Part shown: piece by piece, positions 53,556 to 61,748 of the stretch | Position numbering within the stretch: position 1 is the stretch's first letter | Layout of the letters: every line of letters begins with the position of its first letter | Assembly: GCF_013409505.1 (NCBI RefSeq) | Contig: NZ_JACCBN010000001.1 | Location: 4,712,001 to 4,776,000 of the forward strand | Direction: 5' to 3' | Length of the DNA stretch: 64,000 nucleotides | DNA from: Actinomycetospora corticicola | GTDB taxonomy: Bacteria > Actinomycetota > Actinomycetes > Mycobacteriales > Pseudonocardiaceae | Made by a program: the position numbers and the translations under genes | Notes under the pieces: generated by a model | Seen by the model: the letters and a program-made list of their open reading frames with translations, nothing else | Databases searched by the model: none | What the model was told of the DNA's origin: nothing

Positions 53556-56500
53556 GGCCCGAGTAGGCCTCCGTCGCGAGGGTGGGGAACCGGGTCAGGC
53601 CGCTGCGGATGACCGAGCCGACGGTGAGGTCGTAGTTGTCGGTCGGGTGGTCGTAGACGATCCGGTCGACGTTGCCCCACTGCAGCGTGGGCGGGCCGCC
53701 CGCGGTCACGGTCGAGTAGATGCGCACCGTCGCCCAGGTCCGCTCGGACTGCACCATCGTCCCGCCCCACGACTCGTAGGTCGGGTTGGTGAGGATGAAT
53801 TCGGGCGTGTTCTCGGCGGCCTGCAGCCGGACGACGGGGGTCGGGGCGATCCCGTGGGCCACGGCCACCTGGTTCACGCACGGCCAGAGGACGGCGGAGA
53901 GCTGGTCGGCGAAGACCGGCGGGCCGGTCTCCGGGTCGTGGCCGTAGGAGTCGGGCCCGACCAGCGACTGCACCGGCTGCATCGCCGCGAGGTGCGGCGG
54001 GGCGACGGCGAGGGCGGTGTCCGGGCCGGCGACGCGGTCCTCGGCGACCAGACGCACCGCGGTGGGCCGCTCGCCGGGCAGCAGGACCGGGACCTCCTGC
54101 CACTGGCGGGCGGTCAGCCCGGGCGCGGGGTTGACGGTGACGGCTGTGGTGCGTGTGGGCGCCGCGGCGGGCCCGTAGCCGAACTCGAGGACGATGCGCT
54201 GGGAGTTCGGGTCGTTGCCCGCGACCGGCACCACCACGTGCGTCGCGGTCGACTGCGCGGGCACCGGGTACCAGCCCGTCGTCAGGGTCCCGAGGCCCGT
54301 GCCCTGCTGCGGGAGGTTCGGGTCGCTGGTCACGGCGTCGTGCCACAGCTCCGGGCCGCTGCCGCCGGGCGCGGGCCCGGGCGGGGGCACCGGGGCCTCG
54401 TCGGGGCCGCCGTTGCCCGGCTGCGTCAGCGCGAAGTCCCCGGTCGCGACGGCGGGGGTGACCGGCCCGCCGAGGTCGGCGGGGGTCCGCTCCATCACCT
54501 CGACGGAGTTCGACAGCTGGCACGGACGCCCGACGAGTGCCTGCAGCTGCGCGCCCGCGACCGACCAGCCCGGCGCCTGGATCACCGGCGCGTAGACCAT
54601 CACGGCCACCATGAGCAGGGCGGTCATGACGACGGAGGGGACCAGCACGGCCCGGTCGGGGGTGATGCCGAAGGTCGGCCTCCGGTTCCGGCGCCGCCAC
54701 GCCACGAACAGCGCGGCCAGGAGCGCGAGGCCGATCCACCAGAAGAACTGCCGCAGGAAGAACGGGCCGATGTGCGGGGCGAGGCCCTCCATGTCGAGCA
54801 TCGACATGTCGGGGTCGAGGTGCTTGCCGAACGGCTGGCCGCGGTCGGAGTAGGGCTTCCAGACGTTCGGGCCCGCGAACCCGAGCACGGTCGCCCCGGT
54901 GAGCAGGGCGACGCCCGCGCCGGTCACGAGCGCGCCCGGTCGGCGCGGCAGCGGGGTCTGCAGCATCGCCAGCGTCAGCAGCAGCGTGCCCGGCGCGGCG
55001 ATCGCGCCGAAGTGGTTCACCCACTTCGTCGGGCCGAGGGCCAGCAGGAACAGCGCCACCGCCGTCGTCACCGCGGTGGAGAGCGTGTAGGCGTGGATCG
55101 GGCCGTCGCTGCGGCCCCGTCGTCCGGAGCCGATGGAGACGATCACGAGCAGGACCAGGGTGAGCAGCACCGGCAGCCGGCGTCCCCACGTCCCGGTCTC
55201 GATCAGCGTCCGGTAGTGCGCCCACTCCTCGTACCAGGGGAAGGTCACGTAGTACCAGGAGTGCACGCCGGTGGCCTCGACGACGTCGCCGAAGGTCGCG
55301 TCCCCGAACCCGACCGGGATCGCGATCGTCCCTGCCGCGATCACCGCGCCGACGACCCCGAGCCGCGTCCGCCAGCTCGTCGTCTTCAGCCACCGGAAGA
55401 GCCAGGGCAGGGTCACGACGACGGGTGCGGCCGAGACCAGGCCCGACGGCGAGATCGTCACCGACAGCGCCGCGAGGGCGGTGGCCAGGATCAGCGGGCC
55501 GACGGCCTCCCGGCGCCGCGCGATCTCCGCGAGCAGGAGCACCGCGGCGAACACGGGGACGATGAACACCTCGGGCCGCAGCGCCATGCCGTAGGGCAGG
55601 AACCAGGCCAGGTGCGCGCCGAGCAGGGTCCACGGCACCCAACGGCGGCGTTCGATACGCCCCAGCGCCGTCGAGAGCACCCCGCGCAGCAGGAACCACG
55701 TGAGCAGGCCCAGGAGCAGCGGCAGGCACCGCATCCAGAGCAGGCCCCAGCCGGGCATGCCGAGCCAGTTCCCGACCGACCCCCACATCGACATCAGGTA
55801 CTGGCTGCCGACGAACGGGTTCTCCGTCGTGTCGAACATGTAGATCTGGTTGCCGACGTATCCCGTGGCCCCGGCGTTGCGGGCCATGAGCAGGTACCAG
55901 GAGTCGTCGTTCTGCAGCGGGCTGAGGATCACCCACGCCGCGCTGACGACCCCGACCGCCACGTCCGCGCCGTGGAACCGCGGCCGGACGAAGCCGTGCC
56001 CGCCCCGGCCCCACCAGCGGCGTCCGGCGAGCACGAGGGTCGCGGCGAGCGCGAGGACGTGCAGGATCAGCAGCGTCAGCTTCAGGCCCGACGGGACGCT
56101 CGAGTACCGGTCGTCGGGATGGATCGTGGCAGCGAGGCCGGGCGTCCCGGGGGCGTCGGTGGCGAGTTCGGCGACCTGCGGGGCCTGGCCCGGCGCGGCG
56201 TAGAGCTGCTGTCCGTCGCGGCTCAGCGTGGTGGTGGTGCCGTCGTTGGCGAAGCGGTACACGCAGGGCGTGAGGGGGAGGACCTCGTCGACGAGGGTGG
56301 CGCCGTCGCTGGTGACCGTGACGCGGCCGCCCGAGTTCGACACGGTGAGCCCGCGCCCCGGGGTGCCGGCGCTCGTCGGCTGGGTGCGCAGGGCGTCCCC
56401 GCCGCCGCGGAGGGCCTGGCACGGCACCTCGGCGGTCATCGCCAGCGGGCGGTACGGCACGAGCGGGACGCTCGTCGAGGCCGCGGGCTGCCCCGCCTTC

Positions 56501-56676
56501 GGCCACGTGACGACCGGGTCGTCCGCCGTGACCGGCGCGAACGGGATCGCCACGCCCAGCAGCACGGTCACCGCCGCGAGCGCCGCGAGGAACCACCCGG
56601 ACCGCACCGTCGTGCCGGGGGTGGATCGCGGCGGACCCTCCGTGGCGCGCACAGGGGTGTCCTCGACGACGGCCAT
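53539..56676 (-). CDS. arabinosyltransferase, Emb family, with altered catalytic motif
   Basis: The 1045-residue Emb-family protein has a first helix near residues 28-50 and many further helices. The catalytic loop near residue 257 reads LQNDDSWYLLMARNAGATG, in place of DDGY, so Gly and Tyr after the acidic pair are Ser and Trp. The other hallmark is GPTKWVNHFG (near residue 548) instead of [10 protein letters not shown]. The C-terminal carbohydrate-binding region is present. It may have another acceptor, or work as the partner in a heterodimer as EmbA does with EmbB. The ATG at 56676 is eight bases after a TACCGT box (leaderless). Its end overlaps the next emb start. It diverges from gtrA. 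Confidence 0.9.
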   Translation of the reverse strand: MAVVEDTPVRATEGPPRSTPGTTVRSGWFLAALAAVTVLLGVAIPFAPVTADDPVVTWPKAGQPAASTSVPLVPYRPLAMTAEVPCQALRGGGDALRTQPTSAGTPGRGLTVSNSGGRVTVTSDGATLVDEVLPLTPCVYRFANDGTTTTLSRDGQQLYAAPGQAPQVAELATDAPGTPGLAATIHPDDRYSSVPSGLKLTLLILHVLALAATLVLAGRRWWGRGGHGFVRPRFHGADVAVGVVSAAWVILSPLQNDDSWYLLMARNAGATGYVGNQIYMFDTTENPFVGSQYLMSMWGSVGNWLGMPGWGLLWMRCLPLLLGLLTWFLLRGVLSTALGRIERRRWVPWTLLGAHLAWFLPYGMALRPEVFIVPVFAAVLLLAEIARRREAVGPLILATALAALSVTISPSGLVSAAPVVVTLPWLFRWLKTTSWRTRLGVVGAVIAAGTIAIPVGFGDATFGDVVEATGVHSWYYVTFPWYEEWAHYRTLIETGTWGRRLPVLLTLVLLVIVSIGSGRRGRSDGPIHAYTLSTAVTTAVALFLLALGPTKWVNHFGAIAAPGTLLLTLAMLQTPLPRRPGALVTGAGVALLTGATVLGFAGPNVWKPYSDRGQPFGKHLDPDMSMLDMEGLAPHIGPFFLRQFFWWIGLALLAALFVAWRRRNRRPTFGITPDRAVLVPSVVMTALLMVAVMVYAPVIQAPGWSVAGAQLQALVGRPCQLSNSVEVMERTPADLGGPVTPAVATGDFALTQPGNGGPDEAPVPPPGPAPGGSGPELWHDAVTSDPNLPQQGTGLGTLTTGWYPVPAQSTATHVVVPVAGNDPNSQRIVLEFGYGPAAAPTRTTAVTVNPAPGLTARQWQEVPVLLPGERPTAVRLVAEDRVAGPDTALAVAPPHLAAMQPVQSLVGPDSYGHDPETGPPVFADQLSAVLWPCVNQVAVAHGIAPTPVVRLQAAENTPEFILTNPTYESWGGTMVQSERTWATVRIYSTVTAGGPPTLQWGNVDRIVYDHPTDNYDLTVGSVIRSGLTRFPTLATEAYSGREYLG

Positions 56677-56684
56677 GGGTGGCA

Positions 56685-56690
56685 ACGGTA
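56685..56690 (-). promoter_or_regulatory. leaderless promoter of the emb pair, -10 box TACCGT
   Basis: TACCGT on the minus strand lies eight bases before the ATG at 56676. The divergent gtrA box (56728-56733) is only 37 bases away, so both may share control. Confidence 0.6.
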
Positions 56691-56727
56691 TCGACGGTGC
56701 GGTGACGCACCGGTGGGGGGCGGCTCC

Positions 56728-56733
56728 TACCAT
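56728..56733 (+). promoter_or_regulatory. leaderless promoter of gtrA-like gene, -10 box TACCAT
   Basis: TACCAT is eight bases before the GTG at 56742. No Shine-Dalgarno is visible. Confidence 0.58.
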
Positions 56734-56741
56734 CGGCAGGC

Positions 56742-57197
56742 GTGAGTGTCGAGGAGAACGCCGTGGGCCCCGCGGAAGCGGCGGTCGCCCCGGTCGCGCT
56801 GGGCCTGAGGGCGCAGCTGGTGCGCTTCGTGCTGATCGGCGGCGTCGCGGCCTGCGTCGACCTGGGCATCTACCAGCTGCTCCTGGCCCTCGGGGTGTGG
56901 GCGCCCCTGGCCAAGGGGGTGTCGTTCATCCTCGGAACGACCACGGCCTACCTGCTCAACCGGCGCTTCACGTTCGCCTCGTCCTCCGGCGGCGGCGCGA
57001 AGTTCCTGGGCTTCGTGGTGCTCTACGGCTCGACCTTCGCCGTGAACGTCGGCGTCGCGTCGCTGGTGCTGCACCTCATGGACGCCCCGTCGGTGAACCC
57101 GCCCCTCATCGCGTCCCTGCTGTCCTGGTTCGTCGCCCAGGCGTGCGCGACCACGATCAACTTCGTGGTGATGAAGTGGGTCCTCTTCAGGAGCTAG
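56742..57197 (+). CDS. GtrA family membrane protein (Rv3789-like)
   Basis: The 151-residue protein has four membrane helices, with RFVLIGGVAACVDLGIYQLLL, the hallmark TTTAYLLNRRFTF near residue 66, and VAQACATTINFVVMKWVLF at the end. GtrA proteins are thought to help move polyprenyl-phospho-sugars across the membrane. The M. tuberculosis relative Rv3789 lies beside dprE1 and was tied to decaprenyl-phospho-arabinose and to wall-enzyme assembly. Here it is likewise next to emb and dprE genes, but on the opposite strand. The TAG stop begins a palindromic element (57195). Confidence 0.9.
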   Translation: MSVEENAVGPAEAAVAPVALGLRAQLVRFVLIGGVAACVDLGIYQLLLALGVWAPLAKGVSFILGTTTAYLLNRRFTFASSSGGGAKFLGFVVLYGSTFAVNVGVASLVLHLMDAPSVNPPLIASLLSWFVAQACATTINFVVMKWVLFRS

Positions 57198-57264
57198 GTG
57201 CGCTTCGCGCCTGTGAGTAGTAATCCGTGCTGGGGCACGGATTACTACTCACAGGCAGCGCACC
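57195..57264. terminator. palindromic element between gtrA-like and AbiEi-like genes
   Basis: It starts TAGGTGCGC, whose TAG is the gtrA stop, and ends GCGCACC. The core is a perfect 22-bp stem (57209-57230 / 57235-57256, arm CTGTGAGTAGTAATCC) with the four-base loop TGGG. The stop of the AbiEi-like gene (57247-57245) is in the right arm. It is nearly identical to the element at 58219-58288. Confidence 0.8.
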
Positions 57265-58183
57265 TCGTGAGCTCTCCCTCCCAGCCCAGCTGCACCATGC
57301 GGCGAGCGAGGAGCGCCGCGGTACGACAGGCGTCGCCGACCTCCTCGGTGCCGAACGTGAGCCGGGCCCGGCCCTCCAGCTCGGCAGCGTTGTCCCGCTG
57401 GCGGTCGGCGTGGGCGGTCCGCCGGTTGGCGTGGAACCGCCACCCGTCGAGGCGCGCGGTCAGCGTGCCCCGCGGCAGCTCCCACTCGTGGTCCTCGATG
57501 CGACGCCGGCCCTCGACGATCCGCGGGACCTGGCGGACTCCGGTCGGGAGCCCGTGGGCGGCGAGGACGTCGGTCGAGAAGTCCGCCTCGAGCGTGGACT
57601 CGACCCCGTCCACCAGGAGGTTCGCCGCTGCCAGCAGGACCTTCCCGTAGCGCCGTGGTGGCCGGTCCGTGAGCTCCCGGAGGAGCTCCGCCGCGTCCAC
57701 CCGACGCGCGGCGGCACCTGCCGTCAGGATGCGCATCGCCTCGCGCGGGCTGCAGGCCTCGGCGGCGAGGTCGACGAGGGTCCGGACCTTCGTCGTCACC
57801 GGTGGATCGGCGTCCGCGACGATGTACCGGTAGGCACGGCTGCGGTGGACGACGACGCCCTCGCAGCCGCGCGCCGAGGACGTGTAGGGGACGGTCACGT
57901 GTACGGGCCCCTCGTCGGTGCAGCCGGGGAAGTTCCAGAGGGCGCCGGCCGAGGAGTGGCTCAACGTCGCCGCCCCGCGCACGAAGAGCAGCGCGGCCCG
58001 GCGACGCGCGTGCGGGGTCAGCTCTCCGGTGGTCAGGGCGTACACCCCGTGGAACACCGGCACCCAGCGGCGGGCGGCGACGTTCGCCTCGATCATCTCG
58101 TCGGTCATGCCGTGGCGGAGCATCTGCTCACGCGTCAGCAGCTGGTCCTGCTCGGCGGCCAGTTCCAGGAGTTCAACCCTCAC
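57245..58183 (-). CDS. AbiEi-type antitoxin / DUF559-like nuclease-fold protein
   Basis: The 312-residue protein has an N-terminal winged-helix AbiEi domain (LLTREQMLRHGMTDEMIEA, WVPVFHGVYAL, LSHSSAGALW, residues 1-90) as in type IV antitoxins. Its C-terminal region (about 195-300) has VESTLEADFSTDVL, RLDGWRFHANRRTAHADRQRDN and ARLTFGTEEV, which follow the DUF559/Vsr-like endonuclease pattern. Such stand-alone proteins are common in actinobacteria; their role is unknown. No toxin gene is adjacent. Near-identical palindromes bracket it at both ends, and it splits the emb cluster, so it looks inserted. Start GTG at 58183. Confidence 0.78.
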   Translation of the reverse strand: MRVELLELAAEQDQLLTREQMLRHGMTDEMIEANVAARRWVPVFHGVYALTTGELTPHARRRAALLFVRGAATLSHSSAGALWNFPGCTDEGPVHVTVPYTSSARGCEGVVVHRSRAYRYIVADADPPVTTKVRTLVDLAAEACSPREAMRILTAGAAARRVDAAELLRELTDRPPRRYGKVLLAAANLLVDGVESTLEADFSTDVLAAHGLPTGVRQVPRIVEGRRRIEDHEWELPRGTLTARLDGWRFHANRRTAHADRQRDNAAELEGRARLTFGTEEVGDACRTAALLARRMVQLGWEGELTRCAACE

Positions 58184-58218
58184 AGGGGCTTGGAGTGCCG
58201 GACCGGCGATTCGGTTCC

Positions 58219-58288
58219 AGGTGCCTGCGGCCTGTGAGTACTAATCCGTGTTCTGACACGGATTAGTACTCACAGGACGAAGTCACCT
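58219..58288. terminator. palindromic element between emb and AbiEi-like gene
   Basis: A perfect 21-bp stem (58231-58251 / 58256-58276, arm CTGTGAGTACTAATCC) with the loop TCTG is framed by outer AGGTG / CACCT. The emb stop (58285-58283) is in the outer right arm. It ends the emb transcript and lies upstream of the AbiEi-like start. Confidence 0.8.
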
Positions 58289-61200
58289 CTCCGGCGACGG
58301 AATCCCGGGCGGCGGGTCGCCGATCTCGCCCTCGCTGTGGTTGCCCCACACGGTCTTCTCGCCGCGCACGACGTCCGGGGCCACCGTCCCGGGCGCGTAG
58401 GGCTCGAGCCGCTCGATGCGGCCCCAGTCGAGCGAGGCCTCGCCCTCCAGGTAGGACGGCACGTCCTGCTGGCGCTCGAGGACCTCGATCCACCCCATCG
58501 GCCCGCCGGCCGAGGGCTGGGACCAGGTCTCGCCACCGATCCGGAACTGCGAGGCGTCGGCGATGAGTCGGTAGGTCGGCACCTCGGCGATGCCGTCGGA
58601 GACGTCGAACGGCCGCAGGCACGGCGAGGCGAACTGCACCGGCCACTCCAGGTAGCCCGGTTGGGTGCCGACCGCCTGCGTGAACGGCACCAGCTTCGGC
58701 CCGCGCATCGGGGCCACCGCGATCCACCCGTCCGGGCCCAGCGAGCGGTCCTGGGCGACGAGGCGGACCTCGTCGGCCGTGGCGCCCTTGGTGGTGTTCA
58801 GGTTGACCTTGATCTCGCGCCACGGCGGCTCGTTGCCGCCCCCGCCGCCGAGCTGGTCGGAGCCGAGGATCTGGATCCGGCCGTCGGGGAAGCGCTTGGC
58901 GTACTGCAGGAACAGGCTGTTCCCGCCGTCGAGCCGGCCCGCCACCGAGATCACCAGCGGCGTGTTCCCGGAGCGCAGCGAGTCGTCCACCGACTGCCAC
59001 GGCGTCCGCAGCACGCCGGTGGCCCGCCCGGTGGGGTCGTACGTGCCGAGGATCTGCGACGACAGGTCGTTGCGCAGCGTGTACTCGTAGCCCGACACCC
59101 CCGTGCCGCCACCGGTCGGCGGCACGGCGTCCTCGGCGTGGAAGCCGTCGTTCACCGGCGTCGGGTCGACGAGCTGCGCGAGCGGGCTGGACGCGGGGAC
59201 GGTGTCCGGCGGCAGCGGCGCGGGCTGCTGCCCGGGGGCGAGCGGCACCTGCGGCGCCACGATCGGCAGCACGCCGCGGGCCGAGGGCACGAGGCCGGTG
59301 GGCGCCGGCGCGTCCGGCAGGATCCCGGCGGCCGGGCTGCCCTCCACCTTGACGTCGTCGGCGAGCCCGCACGACGTGGAGAACCCGGTGCGCAGCACGT
59401 CGCCGCCCAGGGAGAAGCTGTCCCACTGCTTGTCGATCGCCTTGCCCATCGACGCCATCTGGAACAGCACGAGCGCCCCGCAGATCACCGCGATCGGCGC
59501 CGACCCGATCCGCAGCGCCCGCGCCCGTCGCTCCACGGCGCTCCCGGAGCGGGAGCCGCGGAGCTTCTTCAACGGTCCGCCGGCCGACGCGAGGAGCTTC
59601 GTCCACCGTCCCGACGACGGGTCGCGCGGCTCCTGCGGCACACCCCGCAGGTGCTCGATGGCGGCCACGACGAGGAAGACGAACGCGACCCCGAGGAGCA
59701 GCGTGGAGGCCTGGTAGCCGTGGTAGGAGGGCGGCTTGTCGTTCCAGGGCACGCCCCAGTTGTTCGTGTACCACCAGGTGTTCGGGCCGGTGAACGCGAG
59801 CGCGAGGGTCGCGAACACGGCGGCGAGGAACAGCGAGCGGTTGCGCCGCGAGCGCAGCACGTCCGACGACGTGGCGAGTGCGGTCAGTGCCGCCATGCCG
59901 GAGCCGAGCGCGGCGAACGCCCCGAAGTGGTGGGTCCACTTCGTCGGGGTCAGCGCGAGCACGAGGAAGCCCAGCAGCGTCGTGCCGATGAGCCGCTGCG
60001 ACGGGCCGAGGGCGGCGCCCTTGATGCGGTTGCGGCGCAGCAGCACCACCAGGCACACCACGAGCCCGAGGATCAGCAGCAGGACCGGCGCCCGGCGCTC
60101 CAGCGAGCCGTCCGCGGAGACCGAGAAGAGCGACTCGTAGCGGACCACCTCCTGGTACCAGGTGTAGTTCGGGCCCAGGAGGAAGCGGACCCGGTTCGCC
60201 TCCATCACCGCCGCGTAGGTCTGGTCGGCGAACACGGCGACGAGCACGATCAGGCCCGCCGAGAGGATCGGCAGCAGCACCGGCAGCCAGCCCAGGCGGC
60301 GGACCCGCTCCTGGACGAGGCGGAACAGGGGGCGGGCCGCGGCGAGGAACGGGGCGACCGCCATGAGGCCGGTCGGCGTGGCGGCGAGGGCGAACGCGGC
60401 GGCGACCAGGCCGAGCGCCACCGGCGCGAGCCGGCGGGTGGCCACGGCCCGCTCCACCGAGCAGAACGCGAGCAGCGCGGAGATGACGGCCACCGGCTCG
60501 GGGCGCAGCCCGTTGTTGAACGGCAGCCAGAACATCAGGAAGACCATCGCGGCGGCCCAGCCCGCGGCCTTGGAGCGCCGGACCTGCTGGCCGAGCCGGG
60601 GGAGCATCTCCCGGCTGATCAGCATCCAGGACACGATGCCCATGAACACCGACGGCAGGCGCATCCAGAGGACGTTGTCGCTGACCTGCACCCACACCGC
60701 GTACAGCTCGTAGAACCAGCCGAACGGCGCCTCGGGGACGTTGAACCAGCGGTAGTAGTTGCCGATGTAGCCGGCGCTCTCCCGGGCGCGGGCGATGCCG
60801 AGGATGTAGCCGTCGTCGGAGGTCTGGGACCCGATCACCGCCCAGACGGCGAGCCCGGCGACGACCACGCCGTCCCGCCAGGTCGGGAGCCACCAGCGGC
60901 GCGGTGCGAGCCGCGGGGCCCGGCGGCCGGCGCGGGTGTCGAGCACGTGCAGCGCCCACACCGCGCCGAGGAAGCACAGGATCGCGAGGATGCCGGCCAG
61001 GGTCTTGAACTCGGTCGCCGTCGTCTGGAAGCGCGTGTCCGGCGTGATCGAGACGCTGGTGCCGGAGACCGGGTCGCGGTTCTGGTCGAGGTCGGAGTAG
61101 ATCCCGACGACCTGCGGGCGGAAGTCCCCGCCCAGCACCGTGTCGGCGCCGGCGCCGAGGTTGATGACGGTCTCGGAGAAGTCCGAGGTGATCGTGACGT

Positions 61201-61663
61201 TGCAGGGACCGGTCGGGATCGGCTCCTGGGCGGCCTGCTGCCCGCGGTCCGCGACCGTGAGCTGACCGTCGTCGACGAAGAGCTGCATGCCGACCTGGGC
61301 GCCCTGCGGCGAGAGCGGCGGGGTCGTGGAGAGCACGGTCGCGCGCTGGGTGGCGCGGGCGTCGAGGCTGCGGATGGCCGCGCAGGGGATCGTCGCCGTC
61401 ATCGACTCCGGCCGGAACGCGACCAGGGGCGCGTCGACCGAGCGGGTCCCGTTCGCGGCGCTGGGCCACTGGATCGTCGCGGTGTCCTGCACGACCGGCA
61501 GGAACGGGTAGAGCACCGCGAGCACCGAGCCGAGCCCGCCGAGCACGATCGCGATCCAGCGCCAGCGGCGCAGCACGCGCTCGTCCCCGCCCGACGCCGG
61601 GGCGGGGCGGGTGCCGTTGCTCGTGGAGTGCGTGGTCGGCGGGACGGAGTCCGAGGTCAGCAC
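58283..61663 (-). CDS. arabinosyltransferase, Emb family (closest to mycobacterial EmbB/C)
   Basis: The 1126-residue protein follows mycobacterial Emb proteins best. It has a first helix near residues 36-58 and an extracellular N-terminal domain. The catalytic loop is SDDGYILGIARARESAGYIG near residue 282 with NYYRWFNVPEAPFGWFYEL just after. [37 protein letters not shown] near residue 572, and a large C-terminal carbohydrate-binding domain follow. The residue equal to EmbB Met306 is Ile. GTG at 61663 has AGGA nine bases upstream. It lies downstream of glfT1 (85 bases) and may be co-transcribed with the exporter genes. Confidence 0.94.
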   Translation of the reverse strand: MLTSDSVPPTTHSTSNGTRPAPASGGDERVLRRWRWIAIVLGGLGSVLAVLYPFLPVVQDTATIQWPSAANGTRSVDAPLVAFRPESMTATIPCAAIRSLDARATQRATVLSTTPPLSPQGAQVGMQLFVDDGQLTVADRGQQAAQEPIPTGPCNVTITSDFSETVINLGAGADTVLGGDFRPQVVGIYSDLDQNRDPVSGTSVSITPDTRFQTTATEFKTLAGILAILCFLGAVWALHVLDTRAGRRAPRLAPRRWWLPTWRDGVVVAGLAVWAVIGSQTSDDGYILGIARARESAGYIGNYYRWFNVPEAPFGWFYELYAVWVQVSDNVLWMRLPSVFMGIVSWMLISREMLPRLGQQVRRSKAAGWAAAMVFLMFWLPFNNGLRPEPVAVISALLAFCSVERAVATRRLAPVALGLVAAAFALAATPTGLMAVAPFLAAARPLFRLVQERVRRLGWLPVLLPILSAGLIVLVAVFADQTYAAVMEANRVRFLLGPNYTWYQEVVRYESLFSVSADGSLERRAPVLLLILGLVVCLVVLLRRNRIKGAALGPSQRLIGTTLLGFLVLALTPTKWTHHFGAFAALGSGMAALTALATSSDVLRSRRNRSLFLAAVFATLALAFTGPNTWWYTNNWGVPWNDKPPSYHGYQASTLLLGVAFVFLVVAAIEHLRGVPQEPRDPSSGRWTKLLASAGGPLKKLRGSRSGSAVERRARALRIGSAPIAVICGALVLFQMASMGKAIDKQWDSFSLGGDVLRTGFSTSCGLADDVKVEGSPAAGILPDAPAPTGLVPSARGVLPIVAPQVPLAPGQQPAPLPPDTVPASSPLAQLVDPTPVNDGFHAEDAVPPTGGGTGVSGYEYTLRNDLSSQILGTYDPTGRATGVLRTPWQSVDDSLRSGNTPLVISVAGRLDGGNSLFLQYAKRFPDGRIQILGSDQLGGGGGNEPPWREIKVNLNTTKGATADEVRLVAQDRSLGPDGWIAVAPMRGPKLVPFTQAVGTQPGYLEWPVQFASPCLRPFDVSDGIAEVPTYRLIADASQFRIGGETWSQPSAGGPMGWIEVLERQQDVPSYLEGEASLDWGRIERLEPYAPGTVAPDVVRGEKTVWGNHSEGEIGDPPPGIPSPER

Positions 61664-61748
61664 GTGGTGCGTCCTGACATGGGGCGAACCTCCGGGGGGA
61701 GACGGCGCGGCGCGGTGCGCGACCGTGTGGCGGGGAGGGGAGCGGGGC

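Noticed and set aside
57245-58183. Complete toxin-antitoxin system
   Set aside because: Only the AbiEi-like gene is present; no AbiEii-type nucleotidyltransferase or other toxin gene is adjacent.
50571-61663. Assigning embA, embB and embC names to the three clustered genes
   Set aside because: Order is interrupted and motifs differ from the mycobacterial trio; without a phylogeny the letters would be guesses.
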